64,000 nt of DNA, taken from Schlesneria paludicola DSM 18645 (lineage in GTDB: Bacteria > Planctomycetota > Planctomycetia > Planctomycetales > Planctomycetaceae). This document shows, piece by piece, positions 43,218 through 52,509 of this stretch (position 1 is the stretch's first letter; each line of letters opens with the position of its first letter). The notes under the pieces are model-generated. The model did not search any database. It was not told where the DNA came from and saw only the letters and a list, made by a program, of their open reading frames with translations. The stretch is taken from positions 1,251,819-1,315,818 of the forward strand of contig NZ_JH636435.1 of the NCBI RefSeq assembly GCF_000255655.1, given 5' to 3'. Both the position numbers and the translations under genes were made by a program.

Positions 43218-44180
43218 ATGACCTCTGTCGAGATTACCACCGGTTCCCGTTTGCACTTTGGCCCGCTCTCTGTTGCGGCGCCAGCAGGAGGGCGGTTTGG
43301 CGGCATCGGACTGATGATCGAATCTCCGCGAATCATCCTTTCGGCCGAGACTGCTGATCACGATTCGTTTCATGGTGACGACAGTTCCGTGCGACGAGTC
43401 ACCGACTTCCTTCGCCGCATCCGTCAGGCGATGCCGGAAAAAGCTTCACCTGCGGTTTCGATCACAATCTCAGAATCGATTCCGTCACATTGCGGGTTCG
43501 GTTCAGGAACCCAGTTGGGACTCGCCGTCGGTCGAATCGCATCAATCATGGCGGGCGAACCGACACTTCCCCTGCAAACACTCGCTCGGCGCGTCGGTCG
43601 TGGACTTCGTTCTGCCGTCGGCCTGCATGGATTCGACCTGGGTGGATTCCTGGTTGATGGCGGACGCGCACAGCCCGACCAACTTGGCACGCTCGTCTCA
43701 CGAATGGAATTCCCCGACGATTGGCGATTTGTACTCGCCGTGCCGAAGCAAGCCGCCGGTCTGTCGGGAGAAGCGGAACAATCCGCTTTTGCCACGCAGC
43801 CGCCGATGCCCCAGTCGCTGACCGGCGACTTATGTCGAATTGTGCTGATGGACTGGATCCCGTCGGTCCTCGAACGCGATTTCCTGCGATGCTCGGAAGC
43901 GCTTTATACCTTCGGGCATGCTGTCGGTGATTTTTTCTCACGCGCCCAGGGCGGCGTATTCGCCCACCCCCGCATGGCGGAATGGGCAGCCGTGCTCCGT
44001 CGTCGTGGTGTGCAGGGCGTGGCCCAGACATCCTGGGGCCCGACATTGGCGGCACTCTGCGATTCCGACGCGATGGCCCAGCAGTTGACGCGTGATTTCA
44101 CGAACGATCCCGCGTGGAACGATTGCTCATTCAATGTCGTCGCTCCATTGAATCGCGGCGCTTCCGTCGTCATCCGTTGA
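43218..44180 (+). CDS. Beta-ribofuranosylaminobenzene 5'-phosphate synthase (GHMP family)
   Basis: 320 residues from ATG at 43218. It opens TTGSRLHFGPLSVAAP and has GRFGGIGLMIESP, as in beta-RFAP synthase. The GHMP motif is ISESIPSHCGFGSGTQLGLAVGR. Then GRGLRSAVGLHGFDLGGFLVDGG and the C-terminal GVQGVAQTSWGPTLAAL are also typical. The enzyme joins 4-hydroxybenzoate or p-aminobenzoate to PRPP with loss of CO2 and PPi, the first committed step of (tetrahydro)methanopterin synthesis. Planctomycetes are among the few bacteria with this C1 carrier. No other pathway gene is next to it. Confidence 0.92.
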   Translation: MTSVEITTGSRLHFGPLSVAAPAGGRFGGIGLMIESPRIILSAETADHDSFHGDDSSVRRVTDFLRRIRQAMPEKASPAVSITISESIPSHCGFGSGTQLGLAVGRIASIMAGEPTLPLQTLARRVGRGLRSAVGLHGFDLGGFLVDGGRAQPDQLGTLVSRMEFPDDWRFVLAVPKQAAGLSGEAEQSAFATQPPMPQSLTGDLCRIVLMDWIPSVLERDFLRCSEALYTFGHAVGDFFSRAQGGVFAHPRMAEWAAVLRRRGVQGVAQTSWGPTLAALCDSDAMAQQLTRDFTNDPAWNDCSFNVVAPLNRGASVVIR

Positions 44181-44328
44181 CGATCATATCCAAGCAAAGC
44201 GTCCAAGCCTGATTGAAAAGCGCTCCGAGTCACCGACAACACTTGCAGACTTTCCAAGCCGAATTAGAAGTCAATGACTTGGTGCAAACAGGCCATCGAG
44301 TCCGCGAACGGCACTCAAGAACCGGTCA

Positions 44329-44352
44329 GAGCAGAGTGGTTCTGCCACTAGT
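44329..44352. repeat. Short dispersed palindrome supplying the birA stop codon
   Basis: CAGAGCAGAGTGGTTCTGCCACTAG, variant of the copies at 17951 and 25264. On the minus strand its CTAG gives the birA TAG stop at 44348-44350, followed at once by the hairpin. Confidence 0.65.
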
Positions 44353-45127
44353 CCAGCAATCGAACGGTCCCTGCGTAACAGCGTTCCATCGTCCATTCCG
44401 TCCGCAGCAGCAGACAACCGTCGTCATCAATTCCCGCACAGATGCCCGTCAACTCTCGCTCACCCGCCGTCACGACAATCGGTCGTCCCGACAACACACA
44501 CGCATGCGACCAGCGTTCCACCAGATTGATCGTTCCTTCTGCCAGTTCTTCGGTCAGCGAATCCCATCGATTCAGAAAAGTGAGCAACACATCCGTCAGC
44601 GAGAACTCTGACTCCGCGGCGATGTCCTTCATCGACGTCGCGATTCGTTGCTGTTCTTCCGGAGCATCGGCAAAGGAATTGTTGACATTGATTCCGATCC
44701 CGACAATCAGTCGATTCGGCACGCAATCCACTTGCTCAATCAAGATTCCGCACACCTTGCGACCGTTCAGCCAGACATCGTTCGGCCATTTGACACCGAC
44801 ACGCGCGGCAGGAATGCACCTCGACAGTGCATCCGCGATGGCTAACCCCGTAATCAACGAGAAACGGGGCCATTGTGCCACTGCGAGCCCCAGAGCCGGC
44901 ATCTCGACACCGACGGAAAACATGAGTGCCCCATCGGCTCCCCACCATCGATTCCCACCACGACCGCGGCCGGCGACTTGCCGATCGGTGCCAATCAGAA
45001 ACGGCATCACCGTTTGAAGATCACCCGCGCGCTGCAGCGCTAACGTGTTGGTCGAATCGACCTCTTCCAGCCAGACCACCTCTTGAATTCGAGATTCGGC
45101 TCGCACTCGAGCCACATCAATTGCCAT
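44348..45127 (-). CDS. birA: Biotin--[acetyl-CoA-carboxylase] ligase BirA (monofunctional)
   Basis: 259 residues. BirA activates biotin with ATP and attaches it to the carboxyl carrier protein. Motifs are EEVDSTNTLAL, the biotinyl-AMP loop GTDRQVAGRGRGGNRWWG, KWPNDVWLNGRKVCGILIE and IVGIGINVN, then a C-terminal SH3-like domain (REL TGICAGIDDDGCLLL). No N-terminal DNA-binding helix-turn-helix, so it is not a repressor. The start lies 3 bp after the stop of the upstream MBL-fold gene; the two are probably cotranscribed. The stop is embedded in a dispersed palindrome. Confidence 0.94.
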   Translation of the reverse strand: MAIDVARVRAESRIQEVVWLEEVDSTNTLALQRAGDLQTVMPFLIGTDRQVAGRGRGGNRWWGADGALMFSVGVEMPALGLAVAQWPRFSLITGLAIADALSRCIPAARVGVKWPNDVWLNGRKVCGILIEQVDCVPNRLIVGIGINVNNSFADAPEEQQRIATSMKDIAAESEFSLTDVLLTFLNRWDSLTEELAEGTINLVERWSHACVLSGRPIVVTAGERELTGICAGIDDDGCLLLRTEWTMERCYAGTVRLLD

Positions 45128-45130
45128 GAC

Positions 45131-46168
45131 TCACCGCGTCTCAAATGTGCGAGGCGAACCTTCTGGCCCAACCTGAACGGTGTAACTGTTGCCATCCTTC
45201 GCCACGGAGGCCTTGATCCAGACCCCTTTGCAATTCGCGGTCGTTGCCGCATTCGCAATATTCTCGGGCGGAGCCTGCTCGCTATCGGCCAGCCCAATAT
45301 TGCGGTGCAGTTGGTACATCGCCTGAAGCGACTTGCCCCGTTTCAGCGTCGCGATCGTCGTCGCTGCAGCCCCTTTCGTCGGACCATTACAGGTCACACA
45401 CACTCGGGGATCAACTGCCAGAATCATTACCGGATTATTGCTGACATTCAGTCCATGGTGGGTCGCCATGATCAAGTCAACTTTCCCCAAGGGGTTCTTG
45501 GGCGTCATCAGCTTCGCTTCGGTGTTCCAGGTCAAATCACCGCAGGTCAAGTACTTGAATCGACCAAAGGTCAGCAACAAACTGACACTCTTCGCGTTGT
45601 CCGACGTATCCTCGGGTTGCGGCTGATGCTCGGCCGCAAACGGATTCGTCTCGCCCGCGTTCGGTATGACTTCGCCGCTCGCCGTAATCACTTGCGCACG
45701 CAATGCTGTCGGTCCGGACTTGAACGGCAATAAATCACCCGCTTTGACCGTTTTGGATCGATTCTGGCTGGCAGCACGATACGGTTCGACATGCTCGGCG
45801 AACTTGGCATCTTCTTCCAACATTTCGGGGATTCCGCGGTCCCAGAAGTTGTGGATTTTGATCTTGGCGGCCAGAGGTGCATGATTGCCGAAGTGATCAG
45901 AATGCCAGTGCGTCACTAAAGCATGATCGAGATGATCGAGCTTCGCCACATTTTGGATCACGTCCACGATGCGTCCCAGATCGCGTCCGGCCGTATCAAA
46001 GGTGCCGGAATCAATCAGCAGCGATTCTGCACTGGGCGTCACAATCAATGTCGCCGCACCACCTTCGACATCGATGTAGTAAATATCGAGTCGCCCATCC
46101 TTCTCGTGCGCAACGAGAGCAGAGGTCGTCAGAAATGCGACGCAGACGGCAAACTTGAAAAGATTCAT
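45131..46168 (-). CDS. Secreted metallo-beta-lactamase-fold hydrolase (ComEC/Rec2-like)
   Basis: 345 residues from the ATG at 46168, preceded by GGGAG; residues 1-20 (MNLFKFAVCVAFLTTSALVA) are a signal peptide. The MBL metal motif is THWHSDHFGNH. ESLLIDSGTFDTAGR before it and LTFGRFKYLTCGDLTW, then DLIMATHHG after it, are as in ComEC C-terminal-like proteins. Probably a periplasmic hydrolase of phosphodiesters or related esters; substrate unknown. It directly precedes birA. Confidence 0.88.
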   Translation of the reverse strand: MNLFKFAVCVAFLTTSALVAHEKDGRLDIYYIDVEGGAATLIVTPSAESLLIDSGTFDTAGRDLGRIVDVIQNVAKLDHLDHALVTHWHSDHFGNHAPLAAKIKIHNFWDRGIPEMLEEDAKFAEHVEPYRAASQNRSKTVKAGDLLPFKSGPTALRAQVITASGEVIPNAGETNPFAAEHQPQPEDTSDNAKSVSLLLTFGRFKYLTCGDLTWNTEAKLMTPKNPLGKVDLIMATHHGLNVSNNPVMILAVDPRVCVTCNGPTKGAAATTIATLKRGKSLQAMYQLHRNIGLADSEQAPPENIANAATTANCKGVWIKASVAKDGNSYTVQVGPEGSPRTFETR

Positions 46169-46271
46169 GATGTGGCTCCCGGACCAAGAGGGTTCAACCG
46201 GGAGCAACATACCGATGATCGATGCCGGACTCCACCAACAGTGTGTCAGTTTTCCAACACCACATTCCGAA

Positions 46272-48149
46272 TCACGCAGCGCGTTGGACCAGGACTTTGG
46301 GACCTGCCACCAATGGAACGGCTTCCATCGGTTGCTCTTCAGTGGTGTACTCGGCGACCACCGCGCGAATCGCCGCCGCCGCTTCCTTCATGCTGCCGTA
46401 CGATGCGCGTTCCAGCTCTTGGATATGCATCTTGACGACACGCGCCTGGATCGGCTCGGACTCTGCACAGAAGATCTTTTCGTGAACTTTCTGAGCCTTT
46501 TTCTCGTTGCCGTAGAACAGCTCTTCATACATCTTCTCGCCCGGTCGCAAACCGGTGAAGACGATATCGATGTCTTCGGGATATCGCAGTCCCGACAGTG
46601 CGATCATGTCCTTGGCCAGATCCATGATCTTCATCGGCTCACCCATATCGAGGATCAGCACCTGACCGGTTTCGCCGATCGCACCCGCTTGCAGAACCAG
46701 TTGCACGGCTTCTGGAATTGTCATGAAGAATCGCGTCATTTCGGGATGAGTCACCGTGATGGGACCACCTTCCAGAATCTGACGTCGGAAGGTTGGAACA
46801 ACGCTTCCCGCGGAATTCAACACATTCCCAAACCGCACGGTGATGAACTGTGTTTTCGAATTGGTCGCCACCGCCTGGAGATACTTTTCACCAATCAGCT
46901 TGGTCGAACCCATGATGCTCGTAGGACGAACGGCCTTATCGGTCGAAATCATCACAAACTTGTCGACGCCGAACCGATCGGCGAGATCGACAACCGACTT
47001 CGTTCCCAAGACATTGTTACGGATCGCGGCCTGAACGTTCTGTTCCATCAGCGGGACATGCTTGTACGCTGCCGCGTGGAACACCAGATCCGGAAGATAT
47101 TCGCCAAAAACGCGGCCCAGAGTGATCTGATCGTTCACATCGGTTATCACATACACTAACTGCACATCCGTAATGTTTCGAGATTGCAGTTCTTGCTCGA
47201 GTTGAAACATGCCGAATTCTGACTGATCGACGAGCACCAGAATCTTTGGCTTCAGTTCGACGATCTGTCGACAGCACTCTGATCCAATACTGCCCGCCGC
47301 CCCAGTGACCAGCACTGTCTTTTCGGTGATGTAGCTCGAAATGCTCGCCATATCCAAATGAGTCGGCTCGCGGCGCAGCAGGTCCGAAATCGTGACATCG
47401 CGAATCGTCAGCTTGACTCGTCCCGCGACGATTTCATTGACGTCGGGAATCACACGAGCTGTCAATTCATTTTCCTGACAGACGTCGAACAGTTCCCGCA
47501 CCGTTTTGCCCGGAATACCGCTCGGAATCAGCAGATGATCGGCACGAAATCGATGTGCAATCTGCGGCACACCACGATTGAACGAGACCACCGGCACGCC
47601 GCCGATCAGCGAACGGGCGGTGTTGCCCGTCAGATCGACAAGCGCAACGACCTTGTATTCCGACTTCCGCGACTGCAGTGCCCGCAGGATCGCGATGGAA
47701 CTGGTATCGGCACCATAGACGATCGCACGCAATTGGCGTGGCCGCGAACGCTGGATCAGACACGCTTCGATTCCGAATCGCACCGCCGCCCGCAGCAATC
47801 CCGTCGCGAAAATCGTCAACAGCCAGTCAATGATGATGACAGAACGGGGAAGGTTGTTTTCGAGCAGTCCCGCGGCATACGCCCCGCCCAGAATCACAGA
47901 ACTGAGCGTCGCCGTCCCAACCATGGAACCCATGTCATTCAGCGACGTGTACCGATGGCGACGCTGCCACTCGCGACACGTCGTAAAGACCGTCGCTTTG
48001 ACCAGAAGCACGAACGGCAGAGATTCCGCGAAACGCCGCAAAGCCTCGGCGTGAATTTCAAAATCGAATCGAATCAAGAATGCAAAGGCAAGCGAAACGC
48101 TGTACAGAACGAGATAGACGAACATCGCGGCGGCGAGTCGATATTTCAT
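46272..48149 (-). CDS. Membrane-bound nucleotide-sugar 4,6-dehydratase/epimerase (PglF/WbpM/CapD type)
   Basis: 625 residues from the ATG at 48149, preceded by AGAGGT; an upstream ATG at 48308 would add 53 residues ahead of the first membrane helix. Four membrane helices lie in residues 1-125. Next is a Rossmann-like domain (RQLRAIVYGADTSSIAILRAL), then the extended SDR: VTGAAGSIGSECCRQ, HAAAYKHVPLMEQN, and catalytic ISTDKAVRPTSIMGSTK with Met in place of Tyr, as in PglF and WbpM. It makes a UDP-4-keto-6-deoxy sugar at the inner face of the membrane, for surface polysaccharide or glycan synthesis. No glycosyltransferases are adjacent. Confidence 0.93.
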   Translation of the reverse strand: MKYRLAAAMFVYLVLYSVSLAFAFLIRFDFEIHAEALRRFAESLPFVLLVKATVFTTCREWQRRHRYTSLNDMGSMVGTATLSSVILGGAYAAGLLENNLPRSVIIIDWLLTIFATGLLRAAVRFGIEACLIQRSRPRQLRAIVYGADTSSIAILRALQSRKSEYKVVALVDLTGNTARSLIGGVPVVSFNRGVPQIAHRFRADHLLIPSGIPGKTVRELFDVCQENELTARVIPDVNEIVAGRVKLTIRDVTISDLLRREPTHLDMASISSYITEKTVLVTGAAGSIGSECCRQIVELKPKILVLVDQSEFGMFQLEQELQSRNITDVQLVYVITDVNDQITLGRVFGEYLPDLVFHAAAYKHVPLMEQNVQAAIRNNVLGTKSVVDLADRFGVDKFVMISTDKAVRPTSIMGSTKLIGEKYLQAVATNSKTQFITVRFGNVLNSAGSVVPTFRRQILEGGPITVTHPEMTRFFMTIPEAVQLVLQAGAIGETGQVLILDMGEPMKIMDLAKDMIALSGLRYPEDIDIVFTGLRPGEKMYEELFYGNEKKAQKVHEKIFCAESEPIQARVVKMHIQELERASYGSMKEAAAAIRAVVAEYTTEEQPMEAVPLVAGPKVLVQRAA

Positions 48150-48695
48150 CTGATGACCTCTTTGAATCGAATACGATGGCCACCCCAAGCGCACGATCAC
48201 AGAGGCCGTTGCAAGAACGGTGCAATCATCACTTTGGTTGGACCAAGCTGGTTGAGCGATGCCAGATTTGATTTGGGAAATGTGAAGGCGCTCTGTATTC
48301 GATCTCAAAAATCATGTCCAGATGGATTATTTCGTTCAAACTGTAGCAATCTCGAAAGGTCGACCGTCCAGAACCGGCATAATGTGGTGGTCGAAACAGT
48401 GAACCACTATGGATAAGGGCTGTTCGTTGAATCTGACTTCTCACACAGATCAGCAGCATTGGCCGAATTTCAGGTTTATATTTGGCTGTTAGAAGCAGAT
48501 GTTACAACGGCGCGTGCGGCGGTCTGTTTCCCGAACAGCCACGAGCCTGCGAGAGTCACGGTCCGCGGTCGGGCTCGATGAACGGAAATCCACTCAAAAA
48601 ACCGTTCAGGGATAAAGGATTCCCGCCAAAAGAGGGGCTCACGCGATCGCCGCACGGCAACCGCAAGGCGTCGCACCCGAGGAAATCTTCGCGAC
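48150..48695. other. Intergenic region between S1/P1 nuclease gene and dehydratase gene (546 bp)
   Basis: Both genes are on the minus strand. No open frame, RNA or repeat is convincing here; the dehydratase promoter probably lies in it. Confidence 0.45.
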
Positions 48696-49826
48696 TCAGC
48701 GAACAGTTCGCAGTGTCGGCGAATTCCCTCGAACAGGGCTCGAAATATCGATCGGCGCGCGGTTTTGATTCGAGCTGCGCGACACGATGAACTTCAGCCG
48801 ATCGGCCAGGCGATATCCCGCGAGCAGAATTCGCCGTTCCGCCACGCGATGCAGCTGATCAACCGCCTGCTGCGACAGCACCGGAACGTCCGCTTCGTCC
48901 AGATCGTGAGATTCCACACGAGACCACAGCGCATAATGCAGGCGACCGTTCTGATAGACGACCTCCTTCGCCGCCTGATAGCTCTCTTCGGCGAATTCCC
49001 AGGCCAGACGATGATTTTGATACTCGGGCAATCGATTAGGAGCCAGCTTCGGATCGCGAGACAACACTTCCGACCATTGCACGACCTTGTTGAACTGTGG
49101 ATGCGTCCCCAGGGCATCGTCCCACACGGAATGCAGCTTCCGCGGTGCAGTCGCATGATTCAGGCGTACTGCCAGTTTGTTCCCGCCTTCATCGCCGTGC
49201 TGAAGTGAGGGAATTCGCTCATCAACCAGCGTCACGACATGCAGCGGCTGGTGAATGTCACCCATCAAATGAAATAGCCAGCACAACCGAACCGCACGAT
49301 CTTCGGCCGGATTAAGATTCATTTCCGGCTGTGACCGTTCCCGCTCGGCTTCTCGCACAATCAGGTAGGAATGATCGAGCTGTTCGATGATGTTCGTGTA
49401 ATCCGCGGGATGCGCCCCTTGTGGCGAATGCGGCAGTGGCCGCGCGGGTAACCCCGATTCCTGCTGGCCGGCCCGATACTCAAAATTGACATAGTGCCAG
49501 TTCGCATGGTGAAACTTGTAAATCGGATGGACCGATACCGGTTCACGCGTCGCGACACGAGGCGGCCGAACGTGGTCGGGCCATGTGGCAGCACGTAAAA
49601 AGATCCACTCGACGTCTGACGCGTTGCCCGGCTTATCCTTCAGCAACAGTTCACGCAGATGAGGGTGATGACGCAGCATCCCGACAATCGCCGTACGTTC
49701 GTCATCCGACAATCGATCATAGGCGATTCGAGCCACCGTCATGTGCCCCAAGTCATTCCAGGCAAACAAACTGCTCGCCGGAAACGCACTTAGAAACACG
49801 GTAAAAACCAACAGAAAGCGTCGCAT
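48696..49826 (-). CDS. Secreted S1/P1-type nuclease
   Basis: 376 residues from the ATG at 49826 after AAAGGA; signal peptide MRRFLLVFTVFLSAFPASSLFA. Cleavage there would leave Trp as the mature N-terminus (WNDLGHMTVARIAYDRL), the residue that binds Zn in S1/P1 nucleases. Other ligands: WPDHVRP, FHHANWHYVNF, SYLIVREAERE and WLFHLMGDIHQPLHVV. The family cleaves single-stranded nucleic acid and 3'-nucleotides with three zinc ions. The last ~40 residues are basic and may be disordered. The frame is open 600 bp further upstream, but without signal peptide logic. Confidence 0.9.
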   Translation of the reverse strand: MRRFLLVFTVFLSAFPASSLFAWNDLGHMTVARIAYDRLSDDERTAIVGMLRHHPHLRELLLKDKPGNASDVEWIFLRAATWPDHVRPPRVATREPVSVHPIYKFHHANWHYVNFEYRAGQQESGLPARPLPHSPQGAHPADYTNIIEQLDHSYLIVREAERERSQPEMNLNPAEDRAVRLCWLFHLMGDIHQPLHVVTLVDERIPSLQHGDEGGNKLAVRLNHATAPRKLHSVWDDALGTHPQFNKVVQWSEVLSRDPKLAPNRLPEYQNHRLAWEFAEESYQAAKEVVYQNGRLHYALWSRVESHDLDEADVPVLSQQAVDQLHRVAERRILLAGYRLADRLKFIVSRSSNQNRAPIDISSPVRGNSPTLRTVR

Positions 49827-50165
49827 GACAGAATCCTTTCTGTCGTTTGAAGGGGAACCACGAACAACTCGTGAAACAGCGGTAAGTGTCAGCCGTTCGC
49901 GAACGTTCAAAATGACCGTCCACAAACCGAAACAGGTCCCGCGCGCGAAGCAGAACGATTCGACCGATTTTCGACAAGAGGAAATTGAGAAATCGTCGTC
50001 TGTTTTGTCGCGATTACACTCCGGCATCCCTCCAGAAAATCGTTTCGACCCGACGTCCTGAACTCGGATCAACGACAACTTGTGAGAATGACTTTGCGAA
50101 CCAAATCCGTTAACATGCATGGGTCGTTTCTGCGGCCCGATGCTCCGTCTCGATTGAGAGTCTCG
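49827..50165. other. Divergent intergenic region (339 bp)
   Basis: It lies between the S1/P1 nuclease (minus) and the TIM-barrel operon (plus); promoters for both are expected. No specific site is called. Confidence 0.4.
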
Positions 50166-51113
50166 ATGGAATCGCCTATCTCGCGACGAACATTCTGCCA
50201 CGCAATCGCCGCTGGGGCGTCCTGCGTCAGCCTGCGACGAACGACGTGCGCCGAAGATCAACCGGCCGGCATCAGGCTGAGTATCGGTAACTATGGGATG
50301 CCCCATTTCACCGCCGAACAGGCGATTCGCGTCATCGGCGATTTGGGATATGACGGAATTGAACTCTCCGTCATGCCCACGCATCCCACGTCCGCCGAAG
50401 CGATCACCAAAGATCAACGCGGACCGCTCCACCAGTTACTTGCCGAAAAACGCCTGACACTCACCTCGTTAATGGAACATCTCCCACCGTCCTCCGTCGC
50501 CGCCGAACATCAAACAACCCTCGACCGGCTGAAGCGCGCTGCGGAACTGGGACGTGATCTCAGCCCAGAAGCCCCCCCTTTGATCCAAACCGTCATCGGC
50601 GGAGGAACGTGGGAACAGAAAAAGGACCTGTTTCGCGATCGCCTGGGCGACTGGTTACGTGTCGCAGAGGCCGAGAAAACCGTCATCGCCATCAAACCGC
50701 ACCGCAGCGGCGCAATGTCGAAGCCTTCCGAGGCCGCCTGGCTGCTTGGTCAACTGGGCAATTCACGCTGGTTAGGGATGGCGTACGACTTCAGCCACTA
50801 CGCCCTGCGCGATCTGAACGTCTCCGAGACAATCAATGACGCATTCCCATCGACCGCATTGATCGTCGTCAAAGACGTCCTTCAAAAAGAGGGACAGATT
50901 GAGTTCGGCTTGCCGGGCGAGGGCCACCTAATCGACCACGCCGATATTTTGACCTCGTTCTATCGTCGTGGCTATCGAGGCAGCGTTTGCTGTGAAGTGA
51001 GCGTTCAAGTCTCGCGTCGCACCAACTATGACGCCGAAGCGGCCGCGAAATCGTCCTACGTTTTCATGAATCAATTGCTGGAACGCGCCGGAATCCCCCG
51101 CCGACCACGTTAA
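50166..51113 (+). CDS. Exported sugar phosphate isomerase/epimerase-type TIM barrel
   Basis: 315 residues from the ATG at 50166; an ATG 84 bp upstream is less likely because the twin-arginine signal (SRRTFCHAIAAGASCV) would then be internal. The AP-endonuclease-2 barrel is seen in IRLSIGNYGMP, LGYDGIELSVMP, LIQTVIGGGTWEQ, TVIAIKPHRSGAM, LGMAYDFSHYAL, LIVVKDVLQKEG and GSVCCEVSVQVS. It starts a four-gene plus-strand operon with Gfo/Idh/MocA, DUF1549/1553 and DUF1501 genes, a planctomycete layout linked to catabolism of complex sugars. Substrate unknown. Confidence 0.88.
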   Translation: MESPISRRTFCHAIAAGASCVSLRRTTCAEDQPAGIRLSIGNYGMPHFTAEQAIRVIGDLGYDGIELSVMPTHPTSAEAITKDQRGPLHQLLAEKRLTLTSLMEHLPPSSVAAEHQTTLDRLKRAAELGRDLSPEAPPLIQTVIGGGTWEQKKDLFRDRLGDWLRVAEAEKTVIAIKPHRSGAMSKPSEAAWLLGQLGNSRWLGMAYDFSHYALRDLNVSETINDAFPSTALIVVKDVLQKEGQIEFGLPGEGHLIDHADILTSFYRRGYRGSVCCEVSVQVSRRTNYDAEAAAKSSYVFMNQLLERAGIPRRPR

Positions 51114-51133
51114 CTCGTTGCAGAGACTCGCAA

Positions 51134-52447
51134 ATGATGAATCAATCCACGCGCCGACAGTTTCTGCAGTTCGGTGCCGCCGCCACTGCATCGCTGTCAT
51201 TGCCCATCGGCACTCGTTCGACATTCGCCGATCAAGCCGTGAAATCTCCAAACGAACGCTGGCGAGTCGGCGCGATCGGCATGCGTTATCAAGGTTCGGT
51301 CATCACACGTCAGGCTCAAGCATTTGGCGACATCAACTTAATCTGTGATGTCGACCGACATGTGCTGGAACAGGCGCGAGCCAGCTTTAACAGCAGCGCG
51401 AAGATCGTCGAAGACTATCACGACCTGATTTCCAGCAAGGACATCGATGTCGTCCTGATCGGCGCGCCCGATCACTGGCACGCCAAGATGGCGATTGATG
51501 CCTGTCGCGCGGGCAAAGACGTCTATCTCGAAAAACCGATCAGTCTGACGATCGAGGAAGGACGCGCGATCAGCCGTGTCGCGGCTGAAACGGGTCGCGT
51601 CGTTCAAGTCGGAACCTGGCAACGACATGATCAGCGATTTCGTCTCGCCGCCGAAATGATCAGAGCAGGGCGACTGGGCAAAGTCACCAAGGCCACGATC
51701 GTGCTGGGGAAAAACTTGCAGGGCGGCCCGTTCGCGCAGGTCCCCATACCAAAACAACTCAATTGGGATCGTTGGCTCGGCCAGGCTCCCATGACGCCCT
51801 ACATCCCCGAACGCTGCCACTACACGTTTCGCTTCTGGTACGACTACGCGGGCGGTGAAATGACAGACACCGGCGCGCATCACGTCGATATCGCCATGTG
51901 GGCGCTGGGTCTCGATAATACGGGTCCCACTCAGATCATCCCGCAGGGAAAATTGCCGAATGTCGTTGATGGCTATAACGTCGCCAAAGACTTCAGCGTC
52001 CAAATGAAATTCGCCAACGGTGTCGAGTTCGCAATCCTCGACACTGGCCGAAACGGAATTCTGTTCGAAGGTGAACTCGGCCGGATTTTCGTCAACCGGG
52101 GAATCATCTCGGGAACGCCCGTCGACGAACTCAAGTCCAATCCGCTGCCGCGCGAATCGTTTCAAGTTTACGCACACGACAACCTCAGCCGGCCTGAACG
52201 AGCTGGAAAATACGACGCGCTCATCAATCACATGGGCAACTTCTACGACTGTGTCCAGTCGCGAAAGACCCCGATCTCGTCCGTCGAAAGCCAGCACCGC
52301 GTCGCGACAACATGCCACCTGGGCAATCTCGCCCTCCGTCTCGGTCGCACCCTGAATTGGAACCCGGACACCGAGCGATTCATCAATGACGCCGAAGCAG
52401 ACACTTACCTGCGGCGCGAGCAACGAAAAGGCTACGAAGTCGTTTGA
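51134..52447 (+). CDS. Exported Gfo/Idh/MocA-family oxidoreductase
   Basis: 437 residues; two adjacent ATG codons at 51134 and 51137. Twin-arginine signal: STRRQFLQFGAAATASLSL. Rossmann domain VGAIGMRYQGSVITRQ, then LICDVDRHV and DVVLIGAPDHWHAKMAIDAC; the family motif EKP is in VYLEKPISLT. The C-terminal half (MTDTGAHHVDIAMWALG) carries the catalytic-type His. It oxidises or reduces a sugar or polyol with NAD(P), here outside the cytoplasm. 20 bp after the TIM-barrel gene. Confidence 0.92.
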   Translation: MMNQSTRRQFLQFGAAATASLSLPIGTRSTFADQAVKSPNERWRVGAIGMRYQGSVITRQAQAFGDINLICDVDRHVLEQARASFNSSAKIVEDYHDLISSKDIDVVLIGAPDHWHAKMAIDACRAGKDVYLEKPISLTIEEGRAISRVAAETGRVVQVGTWQRHDQRFRLAAEMIRAGRLGKVTKATIVLGKNLQGGPFAQVPIPKQLNWDRWLGQAPMTPYIPERCHYTFRFWYDYAGGEMTDTGAHHVDIAMWALGLDNTGPTQIIPQGKLPNVVDGYNVAKDFSVQMKFANGVEFAILDTGRNGILFEGELGRIFVNRGIISGTPVDELKSNPLPRESFQVYAHDNLSRPERAGKYDALINHMGNFYDCVQSRKTPISSVESQHRVATTCHLGNLALRLGRTLNWNPDTERFINDAEADTYLRREQRKGYEVV

Positions 52448-52509
52448 TTCCGTTCGAAATCGTGCGCATTCGCTTTCCAGCACCAACCCGCCAAACAAGG
52501 TCTCACACC

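Noticed and set aside
46155..48416. Two long plus-strand frames (334 and 352 codons) opposite the nucleotide-sugar dehydratase
   Set aside because: The minus-strand protein has all catalytic motifs; the opposite frames have only low-complexity Arg/His-rich translation.
51338..52498. 386-codon minus-strand frame opposite the Gfo/Idh/MocA gene
   Set aside because: Shadow of a strongly supported oxidoreductase gene; no motif.
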